Source: Bryopsis sp. KO-2023
Lineage: Eukaryota > Chlorophyta > Ulvophyceae > Bryopsidales > Bryopsidaceae
Length of the DNA stretch: 64,000 bases
Direction of reading: 5' to 3'
Assembly (NCBI GenBank): GCA_030272585.1
Contig: BSYQ01000008.1
Span: forward strand, 4,402,001 to 4,466,000
The translations under genes and the position numbers were made by a program. The notes under the pieces are model-generated. The model saw only the letters and a program-made list of their open reading frames with translations, did no database searches and was not told where the DNA came from. Position 1 is the first letter of the stretch; the number at the start of each line of letters is the position of its first letter. Positions 44,317-57,527 of the stretch are shown here, in pieces.

Positions 44317-47300
44317 TCAATCAACTGCAGGGTGCGATCTCAGTCGATCATCCACAATACCCTGCATCAAATCGGCAAGAGTCCAAAAACTGTCTTTCAG
44401 CCCATCGATTTTCTCTTCCATCGACCTATTCAGCTCCTCCATTTTCGCATCCAACGACTTTTCGATTTCCCCCCACTTCTCCTCCATCCCCCCCCGGATC
44501 GTTTCGGAAGACCTCCGCCTCCCCCTCCCTGATTCTTCATGCGATTTCTGTTCCACCGGGTCGAGTCTTGGTTGGCGGTGTGCCGACGGCCGCCTCCTAT
44601 TCGGGGACCTAGCTAATAGCTCCGCAGTTCTCCCCATGCTCGATTGATCATCTCGCTTTCGCCCGCCGACATTTGGCTCGCTGGTTTCCCTACCCTCGAT
44701 CGAACTCTGGCTTCTGCCCCACCCCCCGCTCCATGAAGGAGCAGCACCCTCCGCGCCCCCCCGATTCTCTATCATCTCGATTTCTAAAGGCTCCGACTCG
44801 CTGATTGTCGTCAGATCCGAACTGGTTTCGGAGCTGCTGCTTTTGTTTTCCTGTTCTCCGGGTGGGGAGGTGGTGGTGGTGGTGGGGATGTCAGACTCGC
44901 TGGCGAAAGGAGGGTTTCTTCTCGTTGGGGTGGGGTCTGGCGAGTGCGTGGATCGTAGAATGTTTCGGAGGGTGGTGTCTAGTTTTTGGACTATGGAGCG
45001 GGAGTGATAGGTGCCGGAAGCTTCCAGCTTTTCCATGGTAGCTCCCATGGATTCCAGTTTCGACTCGAGGGTTTCTGAAACCAACACGATTTCTTTTCGT
45101 GTTTTCCTGGTCGATTCTTGCATCAAGCCCCTGTGCCGGAGTAAGAAAAAAAAAAAGTGAAATGCATGTTTCTGGAAGAAAACAAAAAAATGGAAAAAAC
45201 AACGGGCGAAGAAAAAATAAAAGGGGGATGGAAACCTAGTGGAGCAAACCTTTTTTCCTTTTTTTTTATATAGTTTTTGAGGCACATATGCAGAGATTAA
45301 AAAGCAAAAAACAAAAAATTGTCAACAATCCAGAAGGAAGAAGAGTATATTTTGTTAAAAAAATTGTAGAATATGCAGATTACAAGTTTTTACACCGAGT
45401 ACCCCCCCCCCCCCCAAAAAAAAAAGGGAAGAGGGAAAAAAAAATTAAAATGACTAGTGTTGATCAAGAATATCCAATGTCGGTCGAAATGGGTCCACCT
45501 AGTGAAGCCATATCCACAATAAAATAAAATATAATTAAACAAAAAAAAATACTATGAAAGCATGTTTACTTTGTCCCTATGCATCAGCGATTGGGTAGAA
45601 AAAATAAAAAATAAATAAATTTCTTTTTTGTTTAAGAAATTTTACCAGAACGCCTGAGTTTTTCACCTGAGTTTTCTTTCCAAATGCACCATTCTGCCTT
45701 GCCACACTTCGTCCGAATTTGGTGCCCACCATTGATCGCCTTCGTCAGCTTTACTGCTGCTGTGAGTGGGAACGACGATGTGCATATATTTGGGTATGTC
45801 GATCCTGCAAAATATAATAAGTCAAAATGGTTTAAAAAAAAAAGAAAAGAAAAGCCACCTAAGAATGCCATTTTTTATGCTATTTTTCCGCCTTGTTGAC
45901 GTTTTGGAGAAGAAAAAAAAAAGGTTGGTCGTTTAGTTTGGATAGTTTTTTGGATTTGACCCTCTTTTTTTTTTTTTTTGGAAAAAAAAAAATAATAAAT
46001 AAAAAAAATAAATAAAAAAAAATAACCGCAAAAAAAATCTGATTTATTATTACTTGCATACAGCTACCTAACTATTTAACCTCTATTCTCACACTTTCGT
46101 TACTCTTTCTTCGAAACACAAAATCAGACAAAAATCTACACGAAAAAAAAATAATCACGATCCCCCTTCCCCCCCCAAAAAAAATACCCTATACCCTATT
46201 TTCTGTTTTTTTTTTTTAATCCCAAACACCAGAACTCACTTTTTGACATGACCATAGCTAATGCACTCCATATCTTCCGTGATCGCCGCTTTCGCCATGA
46301 GAAACGTGGTGGCCTCCCTTTCTTTGATCCGATCAAAACTATCCCCCATGATGGCGATCAGCAGATTCAACAGCACGATGGTCATCGTCATTTCATACGA
46401 AATGAACATCCCAAACGTAACGCTGGGGTAACGAGTGCTGGCGAATTCCTCCAGATCGAACGCCCCCAGCAGGTAAGCGAACAGCGTCAAGCAACCCCTG
46501 GATAACGTGGAAAACTCCTGCGACACTTCCCCCGTTTCTGACTGAAACAGCACCATGAATCCGAGGGCAAACCCCATAAGCAAGAAAATGGCGATCAGCA
46601 CGAACGCCATCATGTCTTTCGCAATGTCAAAAATCATGGTCACGAGCGGGGAGGTTTTCTCGAACAGCTGCAAGTAGTAGAGCATCTTCCACCAGAGAAG
46701 CACCCCGGTCGCTCCGATCAACCCTGACAGCTGGAGCACGTGTTCGACCTCCGACAGGAAATGTAGAGCTGGGATTACGATCGCCACCAGCAGAAAAGAC
46801 ATCATTTCCATGACATTCCATTTGGTATACAGCCAGTAGTGCAACCCTGCGGAGGGGGACAGCCAGCAGTAATGCTTGTGTCGATATTTCGTTCCGTCCT
46901 TCATATAAACCGCCAGCTGGCGAATCTCTCCGATCAGCAGGATCCATGCCAGCAGGGAGCTCAGCCCCAAGAACACCCCCATTGTGATTTCGCACTCTCG
47001 GGTGCAATTCACCCGGCCGCAAGTTATGAAAGAGAGGGAATACGCCGTGAACGCCAGCATCAGCGACACGCATTTCACCATCTGAATTTTTGCCAGCCGA
47101 AACGCATACTTTTCCCACTTCCATTTGATCAGCGCCGTTACCGGCAGGGATTTGAACACCCGATCTTGACAGCCTAGGAACAGAATCGGCCGTAGCACCC
47201 CATCCATGCCTGGCTTGGCGATGTTCGAGTAGGGGACCAAGTAAGACTGGGCAGAAATTTTTATCGCATGCTCGTAATCGTCGTCGGTGAAGTCTGCGAG

Positions 47301-49984
47301 CTTGGGTTCCATTTCTCGCCACATTTGCCAGAGGGTTTTTTCTCGGGGGGCCAGGTCTTGGTGCAGACCGACCAAGTAGGGGTCTTTGGAAGAGTGGAAT
47401 GCACTCTCTGGGATTTGAACCTCCCCCATTGGGATCAAAAAAGACTTGTCGGCGATGGCATCTGTGAAGATCGTCCTGAAAGACAGTGTTATATGTCCAA
47501 ACCTGGGGGAAATAAAACCGAAAAAGTTTGCTTCCTAGGCATTGCTTGTTGGGAAGTGGTGTTTTGTAACCCTCCCTCCCCCCCGCCCCACCCCGCCCGC
47601 CCGCCCGCCAACAATGTGAAAATTGATTATCAAAAAAAATTTTTTTTTGGAAACAAAAGAGAGAAGATTTGGTGAGTTTTTTTTTTTGGGGGGGGGGGAG
47701 GGAAGATAATCAGTGACTGGGACGAATTTTTATTTTTTTTTTTGGGGGGGAAAGCACATGTTCTCAGGGGCATGATGGGCACAAAACAGAAAAGGAAAAA
47801 AAAATAAAAAAAATTCAGGGTTTGTGCATTATTTCACTCTTTCCCAGGTGGAGGACCGGGGGAGGGGGGAGTGCAGCAATGCCTTGAAGCAACAACTTGG
47901 AAAGTGTCGGCAAATTCTTTTTCTTTTTTCAAGGGATAAAAATCAGTAATATTCTTTTGGTTATTGATATTATTGCTGTAGTGAGATTTCTACTCGATTC
48001 GAAATATTTTCCAACAAGATGTAGTAAAAGGACCGCTGAAAAATCCTGTCGGAGTCTCTCTTTCCTGTGTTTTCTTATCATCTGTATTTCAGTGACTGTG
48101 CAGCTGGTCAAGTGTGACCATCACTCTCCACATAGAGTGATTTTCCGCATAAAAGAGTAACCCTTGCCCTTACTTTGCTCAGCAAGAAGGAAAAACACTC
48201 CTTTTCCAAGAGTTTTTTTCTATGTTTTTACTTCATTTTCTCAAAATTTTCCCTGATCATCTTGATTTCGCCAATGATGAGTCACCCATAAACAATCTAA
48301 TCCAAACTACCTCAAATATATATATTTTTTTCTTCTTCTTTTTTTTGGGGGGAGATGAAAAAAAAAAAATCAACACAACCACACCTGAAATTGCTACCCA
48401 TGTCTTGCTTCTCCAACAACCGGCACAGACTCTCCGAAAACACGGCAGACATTTGCGGCAAATCGCATGCCCCCAGCAAGGCATATCTCACGATCAGCTG
48501 CACAATTTCCGGCGACCGAGTGTCGATCGAAATCTGAACAGCATTCTGTGGCCTGTATCCATGCTTCGCTGGCACCGATTCCAGAGAAATTCCGTTTTTT
48601 TGAGTAATGGCGTATTCCAGCAACGCCTCCACGATCGCCATTTTTCTTTCTTGGACGAGTTGCAGGAAGAGGGTTCTGCCCTCGGCGAATGCCGGTTCGT
48701 TTACGATTTCGTAACCCACGTCCAGCTCCATTTCTGTCAGACATGCGTCGATTTCGTGCGGAGTGTTGTCCACCTCTCGTAAATTGGCATACCTTTCGAA
48801 AAAAAAAAAGAGTTTGGTAAGAAAAATTAAAAGTGCTAAAAAAAAAAATAATCCGAGACTTGAAGAAAACAAATCGATCGATTGAATATGCGCATGCCTC
48901 CTTTTTTTTATGTGATAGAAAATGAGGTAGTGGTTTTCAGTGCGTTTTTTTTTTCTTTTTTTACTTATTATTATATATATACATTTATTATTATTAATCT
49001 TATTTTTTTTTTGGTGGGGGGGTCTATCTGCTCTTATACCTTTCGTTATTCGCTGGTCTGTCGAGTTAAGCTTAGATTCTCAGTTGCTTTTTTTTTTCAA
49101 ACATCATTGAACCGATCATTCCCCCATGAAAGGCCAGAATATATATATTCTCACAGCAAAAAACAAGGGGTGGATTTTCAAATAAAAAATTAACAAAAAA
49201 ACCAAATTTGGCGATTAGCAGAACCTCACCACGTCATTACTTCGTCTGAGTGATAACGTGGCATGACGAATTCACTGGCGGAATCCACCACTCGACCCCT
49301 GTTGTTCAAACAAGAAAGGAAAAAAAAAGTGAGAAAACTCACTTTTCTTGCATGATATTTGGGAGAATAATAAATGGAAGAAAAAAAATCCAGTAAATAT
49401 ACAGGAAGATTTTATTTAATAAAAAAAAGGGTGAGAAGAATGAGATAAGAGGCAGAGAAGAAAAGAGAAAAAAAAAATATACCCTGAAAATTTACTCGCT
49501 TTACTTATACTTTACTTTGTTCAGAAACAAAAAATTCAATTTCGGTTATTTAGTTTGTCAGATATATTTTTCTTCGATTTCCCTTTTCTTCTTTTTCAGG
49601 GAGATTTATGTTCCAAGAAGAAAAAAATTGGAGGAAAAAAATCTGTAAATATATTTTTTTTTCGAAAAAGAGGTAACCTTTTTTTTAAATGCTGTCATCC
49701 CGACCCCACAACAATGATGATAATTTTTGCTTTTTGCTTTTTTATTTTTGCTTACGTAATTTTCGGATTAGGGTGTTTTCCTTTTTGAAGGCATCTCGTC
49801 AGAACCCTTTCTTGGGGAACAGACAGAGATCTAATATCTCCGAGCAACGGCCTAAAAAAAAAAAAAAAATCAGAAAAATAAAAGCGAAGAGCAGGGCAAC
49901 CTTCAAACAGAAAAATAAAATAAAATAAAGATTCACTTAAAAATTAATTAAAAAGGACATTTACCTTCTTGCATCGTCCGACAT
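44317..49984 (-). CDS. TRP-type ion channel with coiled-coil tail (six exons)
   Basis: Exons 49965-49984, 49230-49298, 48385-48792, 46240-47475, 45667-45804, 44317-45130 join in frame to 894 residues; all five introns are phase 2. The N-terminal ~165 residues contain ankyrin-like helix pairs (FLQLVQERKMAIVEALLEYA, SPEIVQLIVRYALLGACDL). Six membrane helices follow at about 298-318, 328-350, 386-407, 412-435, 450-475 and 518-545. S4 lacks the regular Arg/Lys array, so this is TRP-like rather than voltage-gated. The pore loop is CLTLFAYLLGAFDLEEF, and S6 runs into the conserved LLNLLIAIMGDSFDRI, followed by AKAAITEDME. After a WQGRMVHLERKL segment, the last exon adds a long Ser/Pro-rich linker and a C-terminal coiled coil (EEKWGEIEKSLDAKMEELNRS shortened here). 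The ATG at 49984 is the first in frame. It probably conducts cations for sensory signalling; the stimulus is unknown. Confidence 0.87.
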
Positions 49985-52074
49985 CGATCAATTCTCTGTA
50001 TGAACAGTAAATTGACCCAAAAAAAAACAAAAACAGATTAGTTTTGAAGCAGAAAATTGTACATTCCTGAGAATATAAAGTTCTTTTCTTAAAATCCCTC
50101 CCCAGATATTCTTTTTTTCTCAAATTTTTATGTCATTAATATCATTTTAACGATGATGAGGTGGTCATATTAATTTTTCGGGGAAAAAAAATAAAAAATG
50201 GGGGGGGGGGGGGTTGTTTTTTGTTGTTTTTTAAACACACACACAGATTTTGCAGCCTTCGCAGAGAAAATCGATTTATTATTATTTTTTTTTTTGGGGG
50301 GGGGGGAGCGGGGGGCAGATTTGACTACTCGAATCGTCGTTCAATTATCCAACGCACGATTCCACGCAGGTTTTCAACGTACTGTTGTGAAAAAGAAAGA
50401 AAAAAAAACAAAACGGAAGCGTGCGTCGTCCTTTCCTCGCTGGCTCGTGTGTAGAAACAAGAAAGGAAAAGAAAAAAGAAAAGAAAAAAACTATTCCGCG
50501 TGGGTGTTCTATTTCGGTTTGGAAAAAAAAATAAAAGAAAATCCTTCGTTTCTGCTAAAAATTCCCTGTTCCTCTATCCTTGCTTATCCCCTCTATCCCT
50601 AAAAATTCACTCGCCGACTACACTCAGCGGACGTCGTTCTTGTTTCGAATAACCCCAAAATCTTATCCCTATTTTTTTCTTCTTCTTCAACTTTCTATTC
50701 TCGTTCCTTTCCCAAAAGAACAACGACTGCGTTTTCTACTTTTCCCTATATTTCTTTTAGTGTTTTTTTTTTTTCTTCTCCTAATCGATTCTACAGCGTG
50801 AAGGGGAAAGACTCCAGCGCGAAAAACTGGCAACCAGCAGCGGGGTGGAAAAAAAAACTACACCCTCCAACACCGCGCTTTCAAAAACCCGCCGAAAAGT
50901 GACTGAAAAGTGGTATGACTGTTTTTTTTCTGCGCGGCCCCTTGCTGTCCAACATCGTCCTCCCCGCTTTTCGTTTCGGGCGGTGGGTATTTTATCGTCG
51001 GTTTTCCTTGCACATATCTTTTTTGAGATGTTCACGAGAACCCACGATGTTTTTTGTTTTTTTTACCCTTCGCAGCGACCTCCCTTGGAAAACAGCGCTT
51101 CCACGAATCAAGCATGTTGCTGTCTGGAAAACACGGATGGTGCTTTTCGCTTCCACAAGAAAAAAACGAAACGAGAGGTGGAGAAAACAGAAAGGGCGAT
51201 TGCTGTCATTCATGTTTTTTTATGCGATCCACGGTAAAGCCGCCAAAAACCAAATGACTGCGCGGATCTAGGGGCTGTTCTCTATCCGGCAGCTGTGGGA
51301 TTGAGGAACTGACGCTCGCAAATGCATGGTCGCTAACACCACGAGGGGGTCGGTTGCTCAATGAAGACGCGGGCGGACTGCTGGTTGCGATACAGAATAG
51401 AGATACATATCTTTCAAGATGTGCACAACATGGCCGGCTGTGGATAGCTGAAGGTTGAAGCGCATATATGCGCTGGGTTGCACAACCATAAGGTCGTGCG
51501 GGGAACCTTCAATCCCTGGCGCTGGAATGCACGTCGGATGAGAAAAATTGGGTGCACAAGAGGGATTGGTTGAAACATTCACTGCCAGGGAAATACTCGT
51601 CCAGTGACAATGGCCAGGGGGTAGCTCCCATCTTTCTGGCGTTGGATGTATGCCCCATATAGGCAGGCAACACCTGCAACCAACTTTCACTCCACGTGCT
51701 TATCTTGATCGATTATCCTTCACCGATTCTGGAGTGATGTTGAAGAAAAATGCCCTGGTAGGAAATTGCTGATCCGGCATGCAACTGCTAAAACTCAGTG
51801 CAAAAAATTCTGAACAAAAACTCCATCAAGAACCAAGCACACTCATTGGCACACGACACATTTTCCATCAAAAAATTCATCCTCCCTTTTTTGGGGTTTA
51901 AATTTTTCTGGAGCAAAGACACTACAACAGTTACATGATTTGTCATCCACCTGCACATTTATCTTCCCTTTACCCGCCCCCCCCCCTCTCTTCAAAATCG
52001 ACCGACCTAAAAATAACCAGAGGGGAAAACCCACACAAACCCACACACACACACATCCCCTGTAAACATTTGAA
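49985..52074. other. intergenic upstream of the TRP gene
   Basis: 49.0-50.8 kb is rich in T and G runs. 50.8-51.8 kb has ordinary composition with a 110-codon minus frame (51358-51690) that shows no motif or splice support. I see no reliable gene. The 3' UTR of the eIF2B alpha gene lies at the right edge. Confidence 0.45.
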
Positions 52075-54577
52075 TCAACCCATTTTTTCCCGGTGCCTGT
52101 CCCCATCGCTGTACATTTGGATCAGTTCATCGCTGACGGCAGCTGGGGTCAAAATTCCGAGGTCTGTGAACAGCAAGGAAATCAGCTCGGGGGGGGTGAA
52201 GTCCCTGGTGGGGTTCACCACATTTATGCCTTCGGGGTAGAGCGGTCCGAAATCGACGGGGGTTTCTTGCTTGGGGACGTCGTATTGATTCAGGGGGTAG
52301 AGTCTGGAAAATTTGTAGCTTTCGGTGGCGACGTAGAAAGGTTTGTTGAGCGCTTTTGCACACAAGGCCACCTGATAGGTGCCCAGTCTGCTGAGGATTC
52401 CCCCGTTTTCAGTCACACCGGATGCCCCCACTAGAACCATGTCGACTCTGCAGGGGAAAAAATGAGAGAAAAATAAGCTTGAAAAAAAAAAAAAAAAAAA
52501 CACATGAAGGATTCCATCTGCACAAGGAAAAAAAAGGAAAAAGGAAATAAAAAAATAGACTCCCTATACGAATGCGGTTTGAGACAGGTACAGTATTTTA
52601 GAAGGGAAAAAAAAACATTGCGACAATGTAAAAATAGAATCCAATTTAAAGTGGGTGTATATATGACGCATTTTCTGCTATAAATATTTGGTCCATGCAA
52701 AATATTTCAGTATCGAAAGAAATTATGCCCGGGCTGTCTATTTTACTGAAACAGAAATGTAGATGTTGAAATGCTTGGATGTTTGCTATTTAGTGTGTTC
52801 AGTATTTTGATCCTGTGGAGCTGAAAAAAATAAATAAAAATAAATAAATAAGAATATCAAGCTACAGATGTAAAGGGGTACATTATATGATTTGAGGATT
52901 TTGAAAAAAAAAATACAAAAAAAAGTATACCTGCGCATTATGTAAGCGACGCCGGTGTCGCTAACGACAGTGCACGGAATTTTGAGGTCTGACAGGAAAT
53001 CTGCCATGTCTTTTCCAGAATTGTGAGGTCGACCCTCGGTGACCACCACGTTCACTTCTTTTTTCTGCAGGTCGAACAAATTAAAAAAAAAAAAAATCAA
53101 AAATCAAAAAGATCTAAGAAGAAGCGAGTTGGCATTTTTTTGTGGCCCATTGTGGCCCCTCCCCAAAAAATAAAATAAACAAAATCTTGGGAAATTTTTT
53201 GTGATCATCCTGGACGATTCCACAGAACTCGTAAGCAGCAGAGAAAAATCAATTTTGTGTTCCAAACCTTATAATTAGCCGGGGCGACATTCTCATTTTT
53301 TAGAACAGATTGGGGCCACAAAAGGGCCACGATAAGATGAAACAGGAAAATTTAAGGCATCTTTTGAGCCCACAGCGAAATCAAAAAAAAAAAGCTGGAA
53401 GCGACCAATCAAACGACAGGCTTTTTGATATTTTGAGTTTTTTTGCTTCCGAGTCACTGTGCTAGGCTTTTTTTTTTGGTTCAGGGTTTCTGCACCAGAT
53501 TTTCTTCAACACATAATTAAAAAAAAAAAATGCAAAAAAAGAAAACAGCTTCTTACCATATGTGCAGATTGCTCCAAAATACATTGGACCACTCTGGAAA
53601 ACCCGTGCACCAAAACAGTGACGCCTCGACCAATAAACCGACTTCCAAATTTTGCAATGACTTGCCTTGCATGGATCGATGTGTGTGCAAACTGGGTACC
53701 CCTCTTCATTAAAAAAATAATAAAAATAAATCAATAAACAGCAACACAGAACAGAACGTCACTTGGTGTTGGTTTGATGCAAAAAGCTTTTCTCGTTGCA
53801 AGCGAAACAGCATGCATATTTTTTCTGTATGGTCGGATGTGAGGAGGCTGTGTTGGGTTTTTGTTTTGGGGGCCTGGGGGAAAAAAGGGGGGGGGGGCTG
53901 ACAAAATGTATATTCCAAAAAAAAAAAGTTGAAGTAGTAGCTGTCTCTGTACCTCGATCAGCGTTTTTTTGAGGGTGTCAAAATCAGGGACATCTTTTGC
54001 TCGGCCGACGTATCGTAAAAACAAATCGCATGCGGTCCTCACAGATATGTCTGATGGATTTCCCCTGTTCAATAAATAACAAAAAAAACATGAAAAAAAA
54101 ATTCATAAAAATCATAAAGAAAAAACCCTCCAGATGCATTGCTTTCTGAAATGAAAAACAAAACGCCAGCATTCAAATCCGGCCACATTCCGAATCCCTT
54201 TATTAATTAAATAAAAATAGTAAAATAAAAATAAACAATACTAATAATATTAACAGTAACATAAATAAGTAATAAATAAGTAAATCGATGACTCAATAAC
54301 AAACGATACGAGCCAAGGCAGGTCTTCCTCTTTTTTTCTTCCGATTTTTCCTGTCTATTTTTTTCCTGAATGAACAGTACCTCTGCAGTTTATCAGCTGT
54401 CGTGCTGAGTTCTTTTTCCAGTTCCATGACTGTCGAAGCATTGCTTTTCTTGATTATGTTAGTCAGAACATTGACTGCAGCGACGGCAGCTGCCATGTCC
54501 CTGGACCTCCGTAAGGCCTCATCAAATTCCAACACAACCGTGTCGACAGAAAACTCCCCTGACAGACGTACAGACAT
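52075..54577 (-). CDS. translation initiation factor eIF2B subunit alpha
   Basis: Exons 54381-54577, 53953-54064, 53557-53703, 52931-53064, 52075-52447 join in frame to 320 residues (human about 305). eIF2B is the guanine-nucleotide exchange factor that recharges eIF2; the alpha subunit is regulatory and senses phosphorylated eIF2. An N-terminal helical part (DMAAAVAAVNVLTNIIKKS) precedes the Rossmann-like part with GVTVLVHGFSRVV, VVVTEGRPHNSGKDMA, MVLVGASGVTENGGI, GTYQVALCAKALNKPFYV, PLNQYDVP and the family-typical C-terminus LLFTDLGILTPAAVSDELIQ. The start at 54577 gives a short N-terminus. An in-frame 35-base mini-exon near 54920-54950 is possible, so the true start may lie upstream. The gene faces away from the pyridoxal kinase gene. 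Confidence 0.93.
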
Positions 54578-55565
54578 ATATGTATCAAATATTGAAACTC
54601 TGAGTTAACCCCCTCCAAAATGCAGAACACTGGACAAGTATCAAGCTGCAGTTTTCCAGGGTTTTTTTTAAGACAGCACCAAGTCAATTTCTTGCAGGAG
54701 AAAATGCATTCAAAAAAAAAGAACAATTAAGATTCATGGAGAACCATACGAATTTTAAAACTACTGGACAGCTTCGGTTTCTGTCGTACAGTTTGGATTA
54801 CGTGATCGATTCATCACACACAACCCAAGACGCAGATTTTGCTTTGAGACGGAAGCCGGATTTCCCACCTAATGCACACACCTCGCTTCATTCCGTTTCG
54901 TTTCGTCCTTTACCAGACAATAATTCAACAGTTCGACGGCGGGTTTCTCTGAAAAAAAAACAAGCTGTTGGTTGGTAAAGAATCGGGACGGAATGAAATC
55001 GCGGAACCTTGTCGAGTGTCGTATGACTAATAATGCTGTACAGTCAAATACGGGGGGTCGAGTGGAAGTTGAATGCCAGGGTCCTTGATGATGAGGTTGG
55101 CGAAAAGCATTCGTTGGTTTAGTTTGTTTCCTTACCGAGCTGAAGGGCTGCGTTCGTTTCGCTTTCGTCCAGACCGTAACTCAGGAATCGCTGCAATCTT
55201 GCAACGTCGACTAGGTGAGTGCCGGAAAAGCATGAGAGCCCGCATCATTAGACCCTGTTTGCCTGATCTCGTTCGCCAAACTTTTGGTCCCCTTATCCCT
55301 AAACGGCCGAGAGGTTTTTCGGAGCGCCGTCGTTAGCCTCCGCCGCCACCTGCAGATCTCACAGTCCTTAAAAATTGTTTTTTTTTGGTCCATTCTGGAG
55401 AGGTGACGTCTTTGTTGACGGTTTTATGTGGCCAAGCTTCATGCCGGCAGTTTTTTCTCCCCAGAGCCTCTGAGGTGTGAATCTCTGTTCGAAGGAAAAC
55501 ACCATGACCATCTTGTGAACGACTTCAGACATTTTGGCTGCGCGATTTCGCCCACGACGGCCGCG

Positions 55566-57527
55566 ATGAGCGAGACCGTCGGGACGTCGCAGGATCCTCG
55601 CGTGCTATCGATCCAGTCCCACGTCGTGCACGGCTTCGTGGGGAACAAATGCTCGGTGTTTGTGCTCCAGCGCCTGGGCCTGGACGTCGACCCGATCAAC
55701 ACTGTGCATCTATCCAATCACAAGAGGTATCCTGTGTGCAAGGGCGGCGTGCTGCAGGGAAACGAGATCGAAGAGCTGTTCTCTGGACTGGAAGCGAACG
55801 GGCTGTTGGACTACAGCCATGTTTTGACGGGATATGTGGGGAGTCCCAGTGTGCTGGTTGCGATTGCTAAGGTGCTTTTCCGACCTGCAAACCGTGGTCG
55901 TTTTTCGCGCGCATAAGAACGGGGTGCATGCATGCATGCATGCATCGGCACAGCGTCATTTTTTTTTTTCAACATCAAAATTCGTCAATTGGACGTCAGA
56001 AACTGTGTATGTGTGTTGAATATCTCTCCTACCTGCACCCCCCCCTCCCTTTTCAAAAACTAGCAGCAAGAATATCTCTATTCAAACAATAATAGAAAGG
56101 AAATGCAGCGATGCGAAAGAAACAAGCTGCTCCGGTTGGTCGCACAGTATCGAAAAGAATTTCATTTAGTCAGACTTCCCTGTATGAACCACACGACCCG
56201 GCAAGTGCAATTCCCTGATTTATCGCTGCAGCATGTCTGACCAAAACGCATCCTCCTCCCCCCGATCGTTCACACTCCACCCTTTTCTTAAGTAAAACCG
56301 ATCATGCTCAATTAGATCAATTCCATAAATTCCACCTCAAAGATTACCTCCCCTCGCACAGTTTTGCACTGGGGTTCTCTTTTCTGACCTAGTCTGCTCC
56401 AACTCGAAACGATCGATCATCTGCCTAACCAATCATTTTTTTTTCTGATTTTTGCCAAGATCGTGGAAAAAATGAAGAAATCTAATCCTGGGTTGACCTT
56501 CGTGTGCGACCCTGTCCTGGGGGATGATGGGCGATTGTACGTTCCGGAAGAGCTGGCAGCTATTTACAAGGATTCGATCGTGGGGCTGTCTGATGTGCTG
56601 ACCCCCAACCAAACGGAGCTCGAGCTGCTCACAGAGGAAAAAATCAAAACCCAAGAGGATGTGCTGCGAGTGTGCGAAAATCTGCATGCCAGGGGCCCGC
56701 ATACGATCGTGAGTGTGGTTTCGTGCTGATTTATTCTCGTCAGAAGATTATTGTGGATGAGAAACAAAGTGAACTGTAAAAATGACATGATCCAAGCACC
56801 CCCCCCCCCCTGAAAGAAATAAACAGTTCCTGAGTTTAAAATTGAAATATAGTTGTACTGTGCTCGAGTTTAGCATTCGGAGAAAGAATTAGTCATGTCT
56901 GGCTCTCCATTATGTGGATTTCCAGTATGTGTTTCAGTTTTTTTTTGTTGCTGCTTTTAAAGGAGGGGGCGGGAAATAATTCTGTGAACCTTTCAAGATA
57001 ATTTTGTATGGTTTTGCACAAAATAGAAGAAAATTGAGAACTGATTTTCGATCCGATGTTCCACCAGGGATCCTGTTTTAAAAAAAAGAAATACTAAGAA
57101 ATTACTAAAATAGATAAACCATTCTTTATTACAGGTAGTCACCAGTGTCAATCTTGGGGCTGCCGATCCTGATGCCCCCATCACAGTAATAGCAAGCACC
57201 AAGCGACCTCAGGCGGCGGGGCACCCCTCCAGAATGAAGTTTCAGATTCAAAAGATCCCAGGCTATTTCGGTGGAACGGGGGATGTTTTCACCAGTTTGC
57301 TGCTGGCTCGCCTATCCAAGGCTCCGCAAAAATTGGACGAGGTGGTGGGGAAAACCCTAGGGACTTTGAGTGGGGTGCTGAAAGCGACGTGCGGCAGCGA
57401 TGGGAAAGGTCCGTTTTCGAATGCTACGGATGCCCGGTCCTGTAACGAAAGAGAGCTGAGGCTGGTCCAGTGTCAGGATTTGTTGGTGGATCCGATAAAA
57501 ACTGTGGAAGCCATCCCATTGGATTGA
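55566..57527 (+). CDS. PDXK: pyridoxal kinase (three exons)
   Basis: Exons 55566-55871, 56460-56708, 57135-57527, both introns phase 0, give 315 residues, the usual family size. The enzyme phosphorylates pyridoxal, pyridoxine and pyridoxamine with ATP in vitamin B6 salvage, in the cytosol. Visible: N-terminal VLSIQSHVVHGFVGNKCSVF, HLSNHKRYPVCKGGVL, LTGYVGS, the CDPVLGDDGRLYVPEEL strand, LTPNQTELELL, and the anion-hole/catalytic motif GGTGDVFTSLLLARL, with its Asp near residue 235. The ATG at 55566 is the first in frame; the frame is open further upstream without an ATG. Its start is about 1 kb from that of the divergent eIF2B alpha gene. Confidence 0.95.
55925..55945. repeat. TGCA microsatellite in intron 1 of PDXK
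   Basis: Five uninterrupted copies of a self-complementary four-base unit (TGCATGCATGCA...), about 50 bases after the exon 1 donor. Confidence 0.85.

Noticed and set aside
44317-45285. Stand-alone 322-residue gene
   Set aside because: A clean acceptor at 45130 with matching phase makes the frame the last exon of the TRP gene; the part upstream of it is intron.
51358-51690. 110-codon minus-strand frame
   Set aside because: No domain, no signal peptide and no supporting splice sites; may be chance in a GC-normal intergenic stretch.
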